A DNA stretch of 64,000 nucleotides from Caballeronia sp. Lep1P3 (GCF_022879595.1 NZ_CP084265.1:1426001-1490000); one strand, 5' to 3'. Positions 37,562 through 46,745 are shown, counted from the first letter of the stretch. The notes: generated from the letters alone by a model not told the origin. Translations and numbers: made by a program.

Positions 37562-39298
37562 TCAGCGCGATGTCGGATTGAGGCGAAAGTACGCGTCGAG
37601 CAGCGAGGTCTTGTACACCACGCCGAGCAGCAGCGGCTCGGACTTGCGCTCGATCACCGGCAGCCGCTCGCCCTGAAACGCGAGGAAGTGCTGCAGCGCC
37701 TGCCCGAGCGACATGTCGGGCGTGAGCACGTCGAACTGCGGCTGAAGATAATCGGCGGCGGTCTTCGCCGCGGTGTCGTGCGCGTCGAGCAGATCGGAGG
37801 TGATGTCCTTCAGCGCCACGACGCCGCGAAACTGCCCGGCATCGTCGACGACATAGAGATACTTCACCGGATACTCGAGGAACACGCGCGTCATCTCCTT
37901 GACGTTCGCGGTGAGCGGCACGACGGTATCGGCGGGCTTGACGAGTTCGCGCATCTGCGTGGCGGCAAGACGCAGACGCTCCTTCTCCTCGCGCGTGCGG
38001 CGCAGCGTGACTTCGTACATGGACGTCTGTTCCGATGCCCGCGCGATGAAGTACGCGACGACGCACGAGAGCATCAGCGGCAGCACGACCTGATACGAGA
38101 GCGTCATCTCGAAGATCATGAGAATGGCCATCAGCGGCGCATGCGTGGCGGCGGCGAGGAACGCGCCCATGCCGACCATCGCGTAGGCGAACGGCGCAGA
38201 CGTGGCATGCGGCCAGACGGCATGCACGCCGAGCCCGAAAAGGCAGCCGAGCACCGCGCCCACGAAGAGCGTCGGCGTGAAAATGCCGCCGACCGCGCCC
38301 GAGCCGGCGGTCGCCGCCGTCGCGAGAATCTTGAACACGAGCACCGTCAAGAGCGCGGTCCACGTCCACGGCTGATGCAGCAGCGAGTTCACCACTTCGT
38401 AGCCGTTGCCCCACACTTCAGGCCACCAGACGGAGATCGCGCCGACGATCAGCCCGCCGAGCGCGAGCCGCAACGGCATGGGCAGCGGCAGCAGCGCGAA
38501 ACGTTTCTTCGACGCGGCGAGCAAGCGCAGAAAATGCGGCGCGAGCGCGCCGCACAGCAGGCCCAGCACGACGAAAAGCAGCACTTCGACACCCGCGATC
38601 GTCGGAAAGACGGGCATCTCGTAAGGCGGCCGATAGCCGGCGAACTCGCGCATCGTAATGTTCGCGACGACCGACGACACGACGATCGGCCCGAAGTTTT
38701 CCATCGCCATCGAGCCGAGCACGATCTCGGTGACGAAGAACGCGCCCGCAATCGGCGCGTTGTACGCGGAGGTGATGCCCGCCGCCGCGCCGCACGCGAC
38801 GAGCAGGCGCAGGCGCGGCGGATCGAAGTGAACCCAGCGCCCGACGAGCGACGATGCGAGCGCGGCAAGCTGCACCATCGATCCTTCCCGGCCGATGGAG
38901 CCGCCGCTCGTGATCGTGAAAAGCGACGACAGGCTGCGCCACACGCTCTGGCGCAGCGGCACGACGCCGTCGCCGATGGTGACCGCTTCCATGTAATCGG
39001 CGTTGGCCTGCTTCTTTGCATGCCGCCGCGCCGCGATCAGACAGAAGCCCGCGATCAGGCCGCCGATGGCCGGCAGCGCGACGCGCATCGGCCACGGCAA
39101 CATCCTCGCGAGCGCGACGAGTCCTTCCGAACGATTGCCGAGGAGCCGCTGCGAGAGCGCGATGCCTTCGCGAAACACGGTGGTCGCAAACGCGCCCGCG
39201 ACGCCGACGACGACCGCCCAGACGAGCATCGTGTGCGAGTCCGACAGGCGAAAGAGCTGTTGCGCGCGCGTGCGCAGCTTGAGCAGGAATGAAAGCAC
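37562..39298 (-). CDS. CLC-family chloride transporter with C-terminal CBS domains (ClcB-like)
   Basis: 578 residues: a full CLC membrane domain (about 20-430) and two CBS domains (about 445-575). The gating glutamate is present (Glu138 in GREGS). The usual GSGIP selectivity loop reads GDGVVP (109-114), and the intracellular proton glutamate (E203 of E. coli ClC) aligns with Ile192, next to Glu191. This combination resembles the unusual CLC-ck2 of Citrobacter, which still exchanges Cl- for H+ (reported in the literature). The start is a GTG with no clear ribosome site; a later start at Met24 would cut the N-terminus. Confidence 0.9.
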   Translation of the reverse strand: MLSFLLKLRTRAQQLFRLSDSHTMLVWAVVVGVAGAFATTVFREGIALSQRLLGNRSEGLVALARMLPWPMRVALPAIGGLIAGFCLIAARRHAKKQANADYMEAVTIGDGVVPLRQSVWRSLSSLFTITSGGSIGREGSMVQLAALASSLVGRWVHFDPPRLRLLVACGAAAGITSAYNAPIAGAFFVTEIVLGSMAMENFGPIVVSSVVANITMREFAGYRPPYEMPVFPTIAGVEVLLFVVLGLLCGALAPHFLRLLAASKKRFALLPLPMPLRLALGGLIVGAISVWWPEVWGNGYEVVNSLLHQPWTWTALLTVLVFKILATAATAGSGAVGGIFTPTLFVGAVLGCLFGLGVHAVWPHATSAPFAYAMVGMGAFLAAATHAPLMAILMIFEMTLSYQVVLPLMLSCVVAYFIARASEQTSMYEVTLRRTREEKERLRLAATQMRELVKPADTVVPLTANVKEMTRVFLEYPVKYLYVVDDAGQFRGVVALKDITSDLLDAHDTAAKTAADYLQPQFDVLTPDMSLGQALQHFLAFQGERLPVIERKSEPLLLGVVYKTSLLDAYFRLNPTSR

Positions 39299-39357
39299 TT
39301 TGCCGAAAACGTGGAAAGCTTAGAACGGGATGGAATAAGAGCCGCAAGAATAGCATC

Positions 39358-39390
39358 GGGCGTGCGTCGGGCGTGCGTCGGGCGTGCGTC
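39358..39390. repeat. Short 11-bp tandem repeat
   Basis: Three copies of GGGCGTGCGTC between the clc start and the aldo/keto reductase terminator. Probably slippage product; possibly inside the clc promoter region. Confidence 0.8.
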
Positions 39391-39413
39391 GTGCCGGGTG
39401 CGCTGCGCCAGTT

Positions 39414-39449
39414 AAAAGCCCGGTCCGTTCATCGAGCGGACCGGGCTTC
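39414..39449 (-). terminator. Terminator of the aldo/keto reductase gene
   Basis: A perfect 12-bp stem AAGCCCGGTCCG / CGGACCGGGCTT (39416-39448) with a 9-nt loop; on the minus strand it runs into TTTTAAC. It lies 31 bp past the stop. Confidence 0.85.
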
Positions 39450-39479
39450 CTCGTCGCGACGGATGATCCGTGCGCTATG

Positions 39480-40280
39480 TCACCACTTCGGCGCGAACGA
39501 AGGGTTCGCGTTGCGCTTGCCTTCGTCGAGCGTGTCGATCTTCGCGATGTCGTCCGCATCGAGTTTCAGCTTCTGCGCATCCCAGTTGCTTTGCTGATGC
39601 TGCGCATTCGTCGATGCCGACAGCACGACGATACCGCGCGAGAGCAGCCACGCAAATGTGACTTGCGCGGGCGTCGCACCGTGCTTCGCGGCGATTGCCT
39701 TGATCGTCGGATCGTTGTGCGCGCGGCCTTCGCCGAGCGGCATGTAGGCCGTCACCTTGACGCCGAGCCGCTGCGTCGCGTCGACGAGCGCGCGGTTCGC
39801 GAGAAACGGGCTCACTTCGATCTGGTTCGTGACGATCTCGCGGCCGCCGGGTGCTTCGAGTGCTTCTTCGAGCAGCCGCGCGGTGAAGTTCGACACGCCG
39901 TAGTGACGGATCAGCCCGAGCTTTTGCGCTTCCTGCATCGCGGCGAGCGTCTCGGCGATCGGCACGGCGCCATCGGGCGACGGCCAGTGCACGAGCGCGA
40001 GATCGATGGTGCCGATGTCGAGCTTCGCGTGACTGTCCTTAAGGCTCGCGATCAGCTTGTCGCGCGCGAGGCGGTCCCACCAAACCTTCGTCACCCAGAT
40101 GTCGTCGCGCGCAATGCCGGAGTCGCGCACGCCTTTGCCGACGGCGGCTTCGTTGTTGTAGAACTGCGCGGTATCGATATGGCGATAGCCGAGCTGCAGC
40201 GCGCTCTCGACGGCGTTCGCGGTTTTTTCGGCATCGACGCGAAACGTGCCGAGACCGAAGGAAGGAATCGTTTCGACCAT
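39480..40280 (-). CDS. dkgB: Aldo/keto reductase, DkgB-like
   Basis: 266 residues of the aldo/keto reductase TIM barrel. The catalytic tetrad is visible: Asp37 region (HIDTAQFY, with Tyr) and Lys in VTKVWW, and His in LVHWPSP. Similar to 2,5-diketo-D-gluconate reductase B, which reduces 2,5-diketogluconate or methylglyoxal with NADPH. Good AAGGAG site. It may link to the 2-ketogluconate genes at 45 kb in function, but it is 5 kb away. A GST gene lies 42 bp upstream on the same strand, perhaps the same transcript. Confidence 0.88.
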   Translation of the reverse strand: MVETIPSFGLGTFRVDAEKTANAVESALQLGYRHIDTAQFYNNEAAVGKGVRDSGIARDDIWVTKVWWDRLARDKLIASLKDSHAKLDIGTIDLALVHWPSPDGAVPIAETLAAMQEAQKLGLIRHYGVSNFTARLLEEALEAPGGREIVTNQIEVSPFLANRALVDATQRLGVKVTAYMPLGEGRAHNDPTIKAIAAKHGATPAQVTFAWLLSRGIVVLSASTNAQHQQSNWDAQKLKLDADDIAKIDTLDEGKRNANPSFAPKW

Positions 40281-40322
40281 GCTGGCTCCTTGTTCATGCA
40301 GTTGTCAGTGAAAGCGGCCGGA

Positions 40323-41060
40323 TCATTTCGCGTCTTGATCCAGTTCGGGGTAATGCCGGAAGATGCCGGACTCGTTGAAGGCAATGCGCCGTTCGGAATC
40401 CACGTAAGCCGCGATGTTCGGCCGTTCGCGCACCGCGTCGCGCAGCGCGAGCACGCGCGGATAGTGTTTGGCGAACGTCTTCATCGCGCGGGGGAATGCA
40501 TAATGCAATCCCTCGACGATCTGAAACACGGACAGATCGACGTAGGTGATGGCGTCTCCGATCATCTGCGTTTCGCCCTGCGGGTTCTGTTTCAGCACGC
40601 GCTCGAAGTACCCGATGAACTTCGGCACGCGCTTCTCGATGAAGTTTTTCGTGCGAATCTTCGCGGCGTCTTTCTGGTCTTCGTAATAGAGATCGGTCGC
40701 GAGCGGGTGATGCGTGTCGTGCACCTCGGCGACGAAATCGGCGATAGTCAGTTGCAGGCCGTGCGCGACGTAGCGCAAGCCTTCGTCCTTCGGCGCGAGA
40801 CCGAGCTTCGGACCGAGATACAGCAGGATGTTCGCGACGTGCGGCACGATCAGCTCGCCGTCCTTCAGAAACGGCGGTGCGAACGGGATATGCGGCTCGG
40901 TCTTGCTGTTCATCAGCTTCATCATCGCGTCCGTGCCATAACCATTCTTCTTCGATTCCCGCGCGACATCGATGTACTGCGCGCCGGCATCTTCCAGCGC
41001 GAGCCGCACGAATTCGCCGCGGCCCTGCAAGCCGTCCCAGTAATAGAGTTCGTAAGCCAT
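40323..41060 (-). CDS. Glutathione S-transferase family protein
   Basis: 245 residues: N-terminal thioredoxin-like domain (MAYELYYWDGLQGRGEFVRLALEDAG, with the Tyr of the sigma/alpha-type active site) and a C-terminal all-helical domain. The VPHVANILLYLG segment replaces the usual ES glutathione-binding motif. Family role is detoxification by glutathione conjugation; substrate unknown. GAGGAG site just upstream. Confidence 0.85.
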   Translation of the reverse strand: MAYELYYWDGLQGRGEFVRLALEDAGAQYIDVARESKKNGYGTDAMMKLMNSKTEPHIPFAPPFLKDGELIVPHVANILLYLGPKLGLAPKDEGLRYVAHGLQLTIADFVAEVHDTHHPLATDLYYEDQKDAAKIRTKNFIEKRVPKFIGYFERVLKQNPQGETQMIGDAITYVDLSVFQIVEGLHYAFPRAMKTFAKHYPRVLALRDAVRERPNIAAYVDSERRIAFNESGIFRHYPELDQDAK

Positions 41061-41232
41061 GCGTCTGCTCCTCGTCAGTCATGCCGCAAGCGGCGAGATG
41101 CGCGTTCCGGCTGTCATTGAAGCACGGCACGCGCCAAGCGCGACGAGGCGGGCGAGCAACGCCTGTTCCCGTGGCTCGCGGGCGCGCGGCGGCCGCCCGG
41201 TGCGCGAAAAAGGCGCGTGTAGAATGGCCTTT

Positions 41233-41266
41233 CGCATGCTGCATGATGTGCACCGCATGCTGCATG
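41233..41266. promoter_or_regulatory. Direct repeat CGCATGCTGCATG, two copies 21 bp apart
   Basis: Identical 13-bp copies at 41233-41245 and 41254-41266, 50-83 bp upstream of the PLP enzyme start, at two helical turns' spacing. Looks like a tandem operator, and shares its core with the other GCATGC palindromes of this window. Binding protein unknown. Confidence 0.4.
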
Positions 41267-41315
41267 CAAGATGCAATCGACACATCGAACATATCGACAG
41301 CGAAGCGGAGAAGGG

Positions 41316-42554
41316 ATGGACAAGCAAGGCTTCACAACAGGCATCGTTCACGGCGACAGAACGGCAGGCGTCGAACACGGCGGCTTGCGTCAGCCGATCC
41401 ACACATCGGTGCAATACGGGTTCGAGCGCGTCGAAGATCTGATCGGCGTGTTCCAGGGCACGAAGAAGGGCGGCTATAACTACGCGCGCCAAGGCACGCC
41501 GACCACCGCGGCGCTCGAGCGCAAGCTCACGAAGCTCGAAGAAGGCGTCGGCTCCATCTGCTTCGCAACCGGCATGGCCGCGATTACCGCGGTGTTCCTG
41601 ACGCTTCTGCGCGCGGGCGATCATCTCGTCGCGAGCCGCTACGTCTTCGGCAATACCAACAGCCTGTTCGGGACGCTGCGCACGCTCGGCATCGAGGTGA
41701 CGACGGTGGATGCGGGCGCGCGCGAGAACGTCGCCGATGCCGTCCAGCCGAACACGCGCATGGTGTTCGTCGAGACCATCGCGAATCCGGGCACGCAGGT
41801 TCCGGACCTCGAGGGCATCGGCGCGTTGTGCCGCGAGCGCGGGCTTGCCTATGTCGTCGACAACACCATCACGTCGCCCGCACTGTTCAGGCCGAAGCAT
41901 GTCGGCGCGAGCCTCGTCGTCAATTCGCTGACGAAGACGATCGCGGGTCATGGCGCGGCGCTCGGCGGTGCGGTCACGGACACGGGGCTTTTCGACTGGA
42001 GCCAATATCCGAATATCGCGGACGACTATCGGCGCGCGGGTCCTTCGGAGCAGGGGCTGTTGCAGATCCGCAAGAAGGGCCTGCGCGATATGGGCGCGGC
42101 GCTGTCGTCCGAGCAGGCGCATCAGATCGCGTTAGGCGCGGAGACGCTCGGCTTGCGTGTGGCGAAGTGCAGCGAAAACGCGCTCGCGCTTGCGCGCTTT
42201 CTCGAGCGGCACGGTGCGATCGGCCGCGTCTTCTATCCGGGGCTTGCGAGCCATCCGCAGCATGGCATCGCGAAGACGCTCTTCGGGAGCGGTTCGTGGC
42301 TGCTGTCGTTCGAGTTGCGCAATCCGGACAGAATGATCGACGTCATCAACGCGCTTGCGCTGCCGGTGAAGGCGACGGGCCTCGGCGACACGCGCACGCT
42401 CATCATTCCGGTCGCGCCGACGATCTTCTTCGAGGCCGGCGCAGAAACGCGCAAGGCAATGGGTATTTCCGACGGCATGATCCGGCTGTCGGCGGGCATC
42501 GAGGAAATCGACGATCTGATCGCGGATTTCGAGCAGGCGCTCAGGCTCGCGTAG
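41316..42554 (+). CDS. Cystathionine gamma-synthase family PLP enzyme
   Basis: 412 residues of the Cys/Met metabolism PLP family: cofactor contact YNYARQGTPTTAALE, FATGMAAITAVF, Asp in VVDNTITSP and Schiff-base Lys in NSLTKTIAGHG. Sequence resembles the subgroup annotated as cystathionine gamma-synthase-like or O-acyl-homoserine sulfhydrylase-like; the exact reaction cannot be told. Preceded by an AAGGG site. It is a single-gene unit closed by a strong bidirectional hairpin. Confidence 0.88.
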   Translation: MDKQGFTTGIVHGDRTAGVEHGGLRQPIHTSVQYGFERVEDLIGVFQGTKKGGYNYARQGTPTTAALERKLTKLEEGVGSICFATGMAAITAVFLTLLRAGDHLVASRYVFGNTNSLFGTLRTLGIEVTTVDAGARENVADAVQPNTRMVFVETIANPGTQVPDLEGIGALCRERGLAYVVDNTITSPALFRPKHVGASLVVNSLTKTIAGHGAALGGAVTDTGLFDWSQYPNIADDYRRAGPSEQGLLQIRKKGLRDMGAALSSEQAHQIALGAETLGLRVAKCSENALALARFLERHGAIGRVFYPGLASHPQHGIAKTLFGSGSWLLSFELRNPDRMIDVINALALPVKATGLGDTRTLIIPVAPTIFFEAGAETRKAMGISDGMIRLSAGIEEIDDLIADFEQALRLA

Positions 42555-42573
42555 TCCATGCGTTGAGCAATGG

Positions 42574-42611
42574 AATGCAAAATGCCACCCTTCAAGGTGG
42601 CGTTTTGCATT
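42574..42611. terminator. Bidirectional terminator hairpin
   Basis: A 16-bp stem AATGCAAAATGCCACC / GGTGGCGTTTTGCATT with one G-T pair and a 6-nt loop, between two convergent genes. It shares TGCAAAATGCC with the repeat units at 17.5-18.2 kb. Confidence 0.8.
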
Positions 42612-42637
42612 CAGGGCCATCGTTCAGCGAATGCGGC

Positions 42638-43714
42638 TTACGCGAACAGGCGCTCCACTGCGAACGTGATCGCGAGTCCGCCGCCGATCAGCCACGCGTA
42701 GAGAATGGCGCCGGTGGCGATCGCACGCGGGCCGGCCTCGCGAATCTGCGCGATGCGCGTCTCCATGCCGAGCGCCGTCATCGCCATGGTGAGCGCGAAG
42801 GTGTCGAGCGCGTTGATTGTGGTCGTCGCGGAATCGGGCAATACGTGCAGCGAGTTGACGACGACGAGCGCGAGGAAGCCGAGCGCGAACCACGGCACCG
42901 CGAGCTTGCCCTTGCCAGTTCGCGCCGCGCCGCCAGCGCTGCCAGCGTCGTTACGCGCCCGGTTCACCCACACGCCTACCACCAGCAGCACCGGCACGAG
43001 CATCATCACGCGCGTCATCTTGACGATGGTGGCGATGTGCGTGGCTTCCGGGCTCACGTTGCTCGCCGCGCCGACCACTTGCGCCACTTCGTGAATGGTG
43101 CCGCCGAAGAAGAGACCCGCGCCGAGCGTGTCGAGGTGCAGCCAGCCCGCGTGCATCGCGAGCGGATACAGGAACATCGAAAGCGTGCCGAACAGAACGA
43201 CGCTGCCGACAGCCATCGCGCTCTTGTGCGGCTTCGATTGCAGCGTCGATTCGAAGGCGAGGACCGCAGCCGCGCCGCAGATCGCGCTGCCGGCGGCAGT
43301 GAGGAGCGCGGTATCGCGGTCGAGCTTCATCAGCTTCATGCCGACCCACGTCCCGATGACGAGCGTGCTCACGACGATGAACGCCGACACCACGAATCCC
43401 GCCATCCCGACCTGCGCGATTTCCTGAAGACTCACGCGCAAGCCAAAGAACGCCACCGCGATGCGCAACAGCTTGCGCGCCGAAAAATTGACGCCCGCGG
43501 CCCAGCTTGCCGGCATGCCTTCGCGCAGCGCGTTGCCGTAGATCGCGCCCGCCACGATGCCGACGATGAGCGGGCTGATGCCGAGGCCGGCGATGAAAGG
43601 CAGCGCCGCGAGCCGCGTGACGGCCGCCGCGAACAGCGCAACGAAGAGAATGCCGTTGAGTTGCCCGCGCGCGGACGATGAAGCAGGAAGCGAAGCAGAT
43701 GAAGCCGTGGACAT
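42638..43714 (-). CDS. yeiH: YeiH/UPF0324 family putative sulfate/sulfite exporter
   Basis: 358 residues with about ten membrane segments (LNGILFVALFAAAVTRLAALPF to TGAILYAWLIGGGLAITFAVE). Conserved SAICGAAAVLAFES and FFGGTIHEVAQVVGA are the family's marks. Divergent from a LysR gene of the YeiE/CysB-like type; in enterobacteria YeiE controls yeiH in response to sulfite. By analogy this is a sulfur-oxyanion or related exporter, an inference from family and gene order. Confidence 0.88.
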   Translation of the reverse strand: MSTASSASLPASSSARGQLNGILFVALFAAAVTRLAALPFIAGLGISPLIVGIVAGAIYGNALREGMPASWAAGVNFSARKLLRIAVAFFGLRVSLQEIAQVGMAGFVVSAFIVVSTLVIGTWVGMKLMKLDRDTALLTAAGSAICGAAAVLAFESTLQSKPHKSAMAVGSVVLFGTLSMFLYPLAMHAGWLHLDTLGAGLFFGGTIHEVAQVVGAASNVSPEATHIATIVKMTRVMMLVPVLLVVGVWVNRARNDAGSAGGAARTGKGKLAVPWFALGFLALVVVNSLHVLPDSATTTINALDTFALTMAMTALGMETRIAQIREAGPRAIATGAILYAWLIGGGLAITFAVERLFA

Positions 43715-43727
43715 GTGGTGCGTCCCT

Positions 43728-43776
43728 GATAAGCGGTTATGCGATCTGCTTATCCTAGATAAAACATATGCATATG
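43728..43776. promoter_or_regulatory. Operator-like inverted repeats in yeiH-lysR intergenic region
   Basis: Three overlapping or adjacent symmetries: GATAAGC-N13-GCTTATC (43728-43754), TTATC-CTA-GATAA (43750-43762) and CATATGCATATG (43765-43776), in an AT-rich 114-bp divergent region. The first two fit LysR-type dyads near both promoters. Likely site of autoregulation and yeiH control. Confidence 0.5.
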
Positions 43777-43828
43777 AGAAATCGTGATTTAGAATGCCAG
43801 ATATCGGTGTGGCTTATATATCGTCTCC

Positions 43829-44725
43829 ATGACCCCGGACCAACTGATAACTTTCGCGACGGTCGCGGAGCACGGCAACATCAGCCGCGCGGCGCTTGCG
43901 CTTCATTTGTCGCAGCCAGCCGTGTCGGGCCAGCTTCGGTTGTTGCAAGACGAGTTCGGTGAACCGCTCTATCAGCGCGATGGACGCGGCATTCGCCTCA
44001 CGTCCGCCGGCGAACAGCTTCGCGACTACGCCGCGCGACTCCGCGATACCTTTCGCGGCGCGCAAGCGCTGCGGGACGCGATGCGCGGGCTGGAGCGCGG
44101 GACGCTGCGCATCGGCGCGAGCACGACGCCCGCGAGCTACCTGCTCCCTTATCTGATCGCCGCGTTCCGCAAGCGCTATCCCGATATCGCGGTCAGCACC
44201 ATCGACGGCAACACGGCCGAGATCGTCGCCGCGCTCGGTGCGCTGGACGTCGCCATCGTCGAGGGACCGGCGGGCCTCGAGCTTCCGTCGGGCGCTGGCG
44301 TCACGCCGTGGCGCGAGGACGAGATCGTCGCGATCCTGCCGAGCAATCATCCTCTCGCCGATGGCCGCGAATCCGCAACGCTCGAGGTCCTCGGCACCTG
44401 TGAACTCGTGCTGCGCGAGCGCGGCTCGGGCGTGCGGCAGATCGTCGAGCGCGCGTTTGCCGAGCGCGGTGTGGAGATGCGCGTCGCGCTGGAAATCGCG
44501 GGCGTCGAAGGCGTGAAAGAGGCGGTGCGCGCGGGGATGGGCATCGGTTTCGTATCGGCGATGTCGATTCGTCACGAGAAGGACGCGCTGCGCCGTCTGC
44601 ACATCGCGCCTATGCCGCTCACGCGTCGCTTTTCGATTCTAGTGCCGCACGCCGCTGCGCCTTCGCGCGCCGCCGCCCGGTTTCTCGAGCTTTGCGAGGA
44701 GGACGCGGGCGCGCGCGCCGGCTAG
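43829..44725 (+). CDS. LysR-family regulator, YeiE-like
   Basis: 298 residues: helix-turn-helix at about 18-40 (GNISRAALALHLSQPAVSGQLRLLQDEFG) and a substrate-binding domain with RIGASTTPASYLLPYLIAAF. Divergent from the yeiH-type exporter across a region with dyad symmetry, so very likely its regulator. The gene ends in a clean terminator. Confidence 0.9.
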   Translation: MTPDQLITFATVAEHGNISRAALALHLSQPAVSGQLRLLQDEFGEPLYQRDGRGIRLTSAGEQLRDYAARLRDTFRGAQALRDAMRGLERGTLRIGASTTPASYLLPYLIAAFRKRYPDIAVSTIDGNTAEIVAALGALDVAIVEGPAGLELPSGAGVTPWREDEIVAILPSNHPLADGRESATLEVLGTCELVLRERGSGVRQIVERAFAERGVEMRVALEIAGVEGVKEAVRAGMGIGFVSAMSIRHEKDALRRLHIAPMPLTRRFSILVPHAAAPSRAAARFLELCEEDAGARAG

Positions 44726-44779
44726 GGAATTCCACTATGGCGGGAGGCCGCTGCGAAAGCGCAGTATTCGTTTTGAGCA

Positions 44780-44800
44780 AGACGCCGTGGCGTCTTTTTT
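44780..44800 (+). terminator. Rho-independent terminator of the LysR gene
   Basis: Stem AGACGC-CGTG-GCGTCT followed by five further T, 54 bp past the LysR stop and just before the kgu operator. Confidence 0.8.
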
Positions 44801-44811
44801 ATCGATCATCT

Positions 44812-44827
44812 ATGGAACCGGTTCCAT
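44812..44827. promoter_or_regulatory. LacI-type operator (PtxS-like) before kguE
   Basis: Perfect 16-bp palindrome ATGGAACCGGTTCCAT with the central CCGG of LacI-family operators. It differs by little from the described Pseudomonas PtxS operator TGAAACCGGTTTCA. It lies 31 bp upstream of the kguE start; a LacI-family regulator gene ends the same gene cluster. Strong candidate for 2-ketogluconate-responsive repression. Confidence 0.75.
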
Positions 44828-44857
44828 GCCGGATTTGCAACCTTGGAGCGAGCATCG

Positions 44858-45643
44858 GTGAACACGTCGGGCAAGAGCGGAACGCGCGCAGTCGTCATCG
44901 TGGCGAGCGCGTTCGGCGTGGACGCCATTCGTCGCGATGGGCACGCGCTCTGGGCGGAGAAGGCGTCGCTCGCGGGTGCCGACGGTTTCGAAGTGCGCCG
45001 CGAACTGATCGCCGACGAAGCCGACGCGAGCCTCGACGCGTTGTCGCTCCTGGGCGAACGAATCCGTGGCGCGGGCCTTTGGGCGGTCCATTCGACGCCC
45101 GCGACGCTCTTTCGCGCCGATGGCTCGCTCGACCGCGAAGCGCTCGCTCTCGCAATCGACGAGGCGCACTCGCTCGACGCGCGCATCGTGAAGCTGCAAC
45201 TCGGCGGCAGCACGGCGGGCGTCGCAACGGACGCCGCGACGCTCGACGCGCTCACCGCCGCGATCGCGCGTTCGCGTTCGCGCGTGGTCGTCGAGAACGG
45301 GCAACTGAAGGCGGGCGGTCTGCCGGGCGCGTTCCAGGCGCTCTTCTCAGCGCTTCCTGAGGACAGCGGCCTCGCAATGACTTTCGATACCGGCAACTGG
45401 GGCTGGGCGAACGCCGATCCGCTCGACGCCGCGCAAAAACTCGCGCCGCACGTGGCGTACATCCATTGCAAGGCGACGCAGGGCGAAGGCGCGCGGCGCT
45501 TTGCCACCGCGCCGGCTCACGACGATGCGCAGTTCGCCGCGCTGCTGGCGCATCTGCCATCGGATGCGCCGCGCGGCATCGAGTATTCGTTCGCCGATGA
45601 AGCCGACGCCGCGCGTCAGGTCGCGCGCATCGCGGCATTTTGA
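44858..45643 (+). CDS. kguE: Sugar phosphate isomerase/epimerase family protein KguE
   Basis: 261 residues of the xylose-isomerase-like TIM barrel (AP endonuclease 2 fold), with GLWAVHSTP, VVVENGQ, and MTFDTGNWGWANADP as metal-site strands, and YIHCKATQG. In Pseudomonas the equivalent gene opens the 2-ketogluconate operon, with an epimerase or isomerase role not clearly assigned. A GTG start at 44858 is chosen for the GGAG nine bases upstream; a TTG at 44843 is in frame. Followed 25 bp later by kguK. Confidence 0.82.
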   Translation: MNTSGKSGTRAVVIVASAFGVDAIRRDGHALWAEKASLAGADGFEVRRELIADEADASLDALSLLGERIRGAGLWAVHSTPATLFRADGSLDREALALAIDEAHSLDARIVKLQLGGSTAGVATDAATLDALTAAIARSRSRVVVENGQLKAGGLPGAFQALFSALPEDSGLAMTFDTGNWGWANADPLDAAQKLAPHVAYIHCKATQGEGARRFATAPAHDDAQFAALLAHLPSDAPRGIEYSFADEADAARQVARIAAF

Positions 45644-45668
45644 ATTCAGAATTCCGAAAGGATCAGAC

Positions 45669-46667
45669 ATGCAAGCACAGCACGCACCGCTCGACGTCGT
45701 CACCTATGGCGAAGCGATGACCATGTTCGTCGCGGCCGTCACCGGCGAACTCGCGACGGTCGGCCAGTTCACGAAGCGCATCGCCGGCGCCGATCTGAAC
45801 GTCGCGATCGGCCTGTCCCGGCTCGGCTTCAAGGTTGGCTGGATGAGCCGCGTGGGCGACGATTCGTTCGGCCGCTACGTGCTCGACGTGCTGGCCGCAG
45901 AGGGCATCGACGCGCGCTGCGTGACCGTCGACGGACGTTTTCCGACCGGCTTTCAGCTCAAGGGCAAATGCGACGACGGCAGCGATCCGGCGGTCGAGTA
46001 TTTCCGGAAAGGTTCGGCGGCAAGCCACTTGTCGCTCGACGATTACGTCGCCGACTACGTGCTCGGCGCACGCCATCTGCATCTGACGGGCGTCGCGCCC
46101 GCGATCTCGGCAAGCTCGCGCGAACTGGCATTCCATATGGCGCGCGAAATGCGTGCCGCAGGCAAGAGCATCTCGTTCGATCCGAACCTGCGTCCGACGC
46201 TGTGGCCGTCGCGCGAGGCGATGGCCGAATCGCTCAATGCGCTGGCCGCGCTCGCCGACTGGGTGCTGCCGGGCCTAAACGAGGGGTTGACGCTCACGGG
46301 TCATGCGAAGCCCGAAGACATCGCCGCGTTCTATCTCGATCGCGGCGCGAAAGGCGTGATCGTCAAGCTCGGCGCGCAGGGCGCGTATTTCCGCACGGCG
46401 GACGGCGTTCACGGCATCGTGCCGGGCGTAGCCGTTGCGAACGTGGTCGATACGGTCGGCGCAGGCGACGGCTTCGCGGTCGGCGTCGTCAGCGCGCTGC
46501 TCGAAGGGCGCAGCGTTCCGGATGCGGTCTCGCGCGGCAACCTGATCGGCGCGCTGGCGATTCAAGTTATCGGCGACAGCGAAGGCTTGCCGACGCGCGC
46601 CGCGCTCGATGCATTCGAAATGCAAAATCCATACGACAAGACGGCACACGCCGCAGTCATCGCCTGA
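45669..46667 (+). CDS. kguK: 2-ketogluconate kinase KguK (PfkB family)
   Basis: 332-residue ribokinase-fold kinase: GADLNVAIGLSRLG near the start and DTVGAGDGFAVGVVSAL near 265 with the catalytic Asp. In the operon context it phosphorylates 2-ketogluconate at O6. Alternative readings include other keto-sugar acid kinases (KdgK-like). 78 bp precede kguT. Confidence 0.85.
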   Translation: MQAQHAPLDVVTYGEAMTMFVAAVTGELATVGQFTKRIAGADLNVAIGLSRLGFKVGWMSRVGDDSFGRYVLDVLAAEGIDARCVTVDGRFPTGFQLKGKCDDGSDPAVEYFRKGSAASHLSLDDYVADYVLGARHLHLTGVAPAISASSRELAFHMAREMRAAGKSISFDPNLRPTLWPSREAMAESLNALAALADWVLPGLNEGLTLTGHAKPEDIAAFYLDRGAKGVIVKLGAQGAYFRTADGVHGIVPGVAVANVVDTVGAGDGFAVGVVSALLEGRSVPDAVSRGNLIGALAIQVIGDSEGLPTRAALDAFEMQNPYDKTAHAAVIA

Positions 46668-46745
46668 CGGGAATGCGGGCGAAGCGGGAACAGGGCCATT
46701 ACGGGCAACCAGACACACACGACCGGATCGTATTCGGAGACAACC

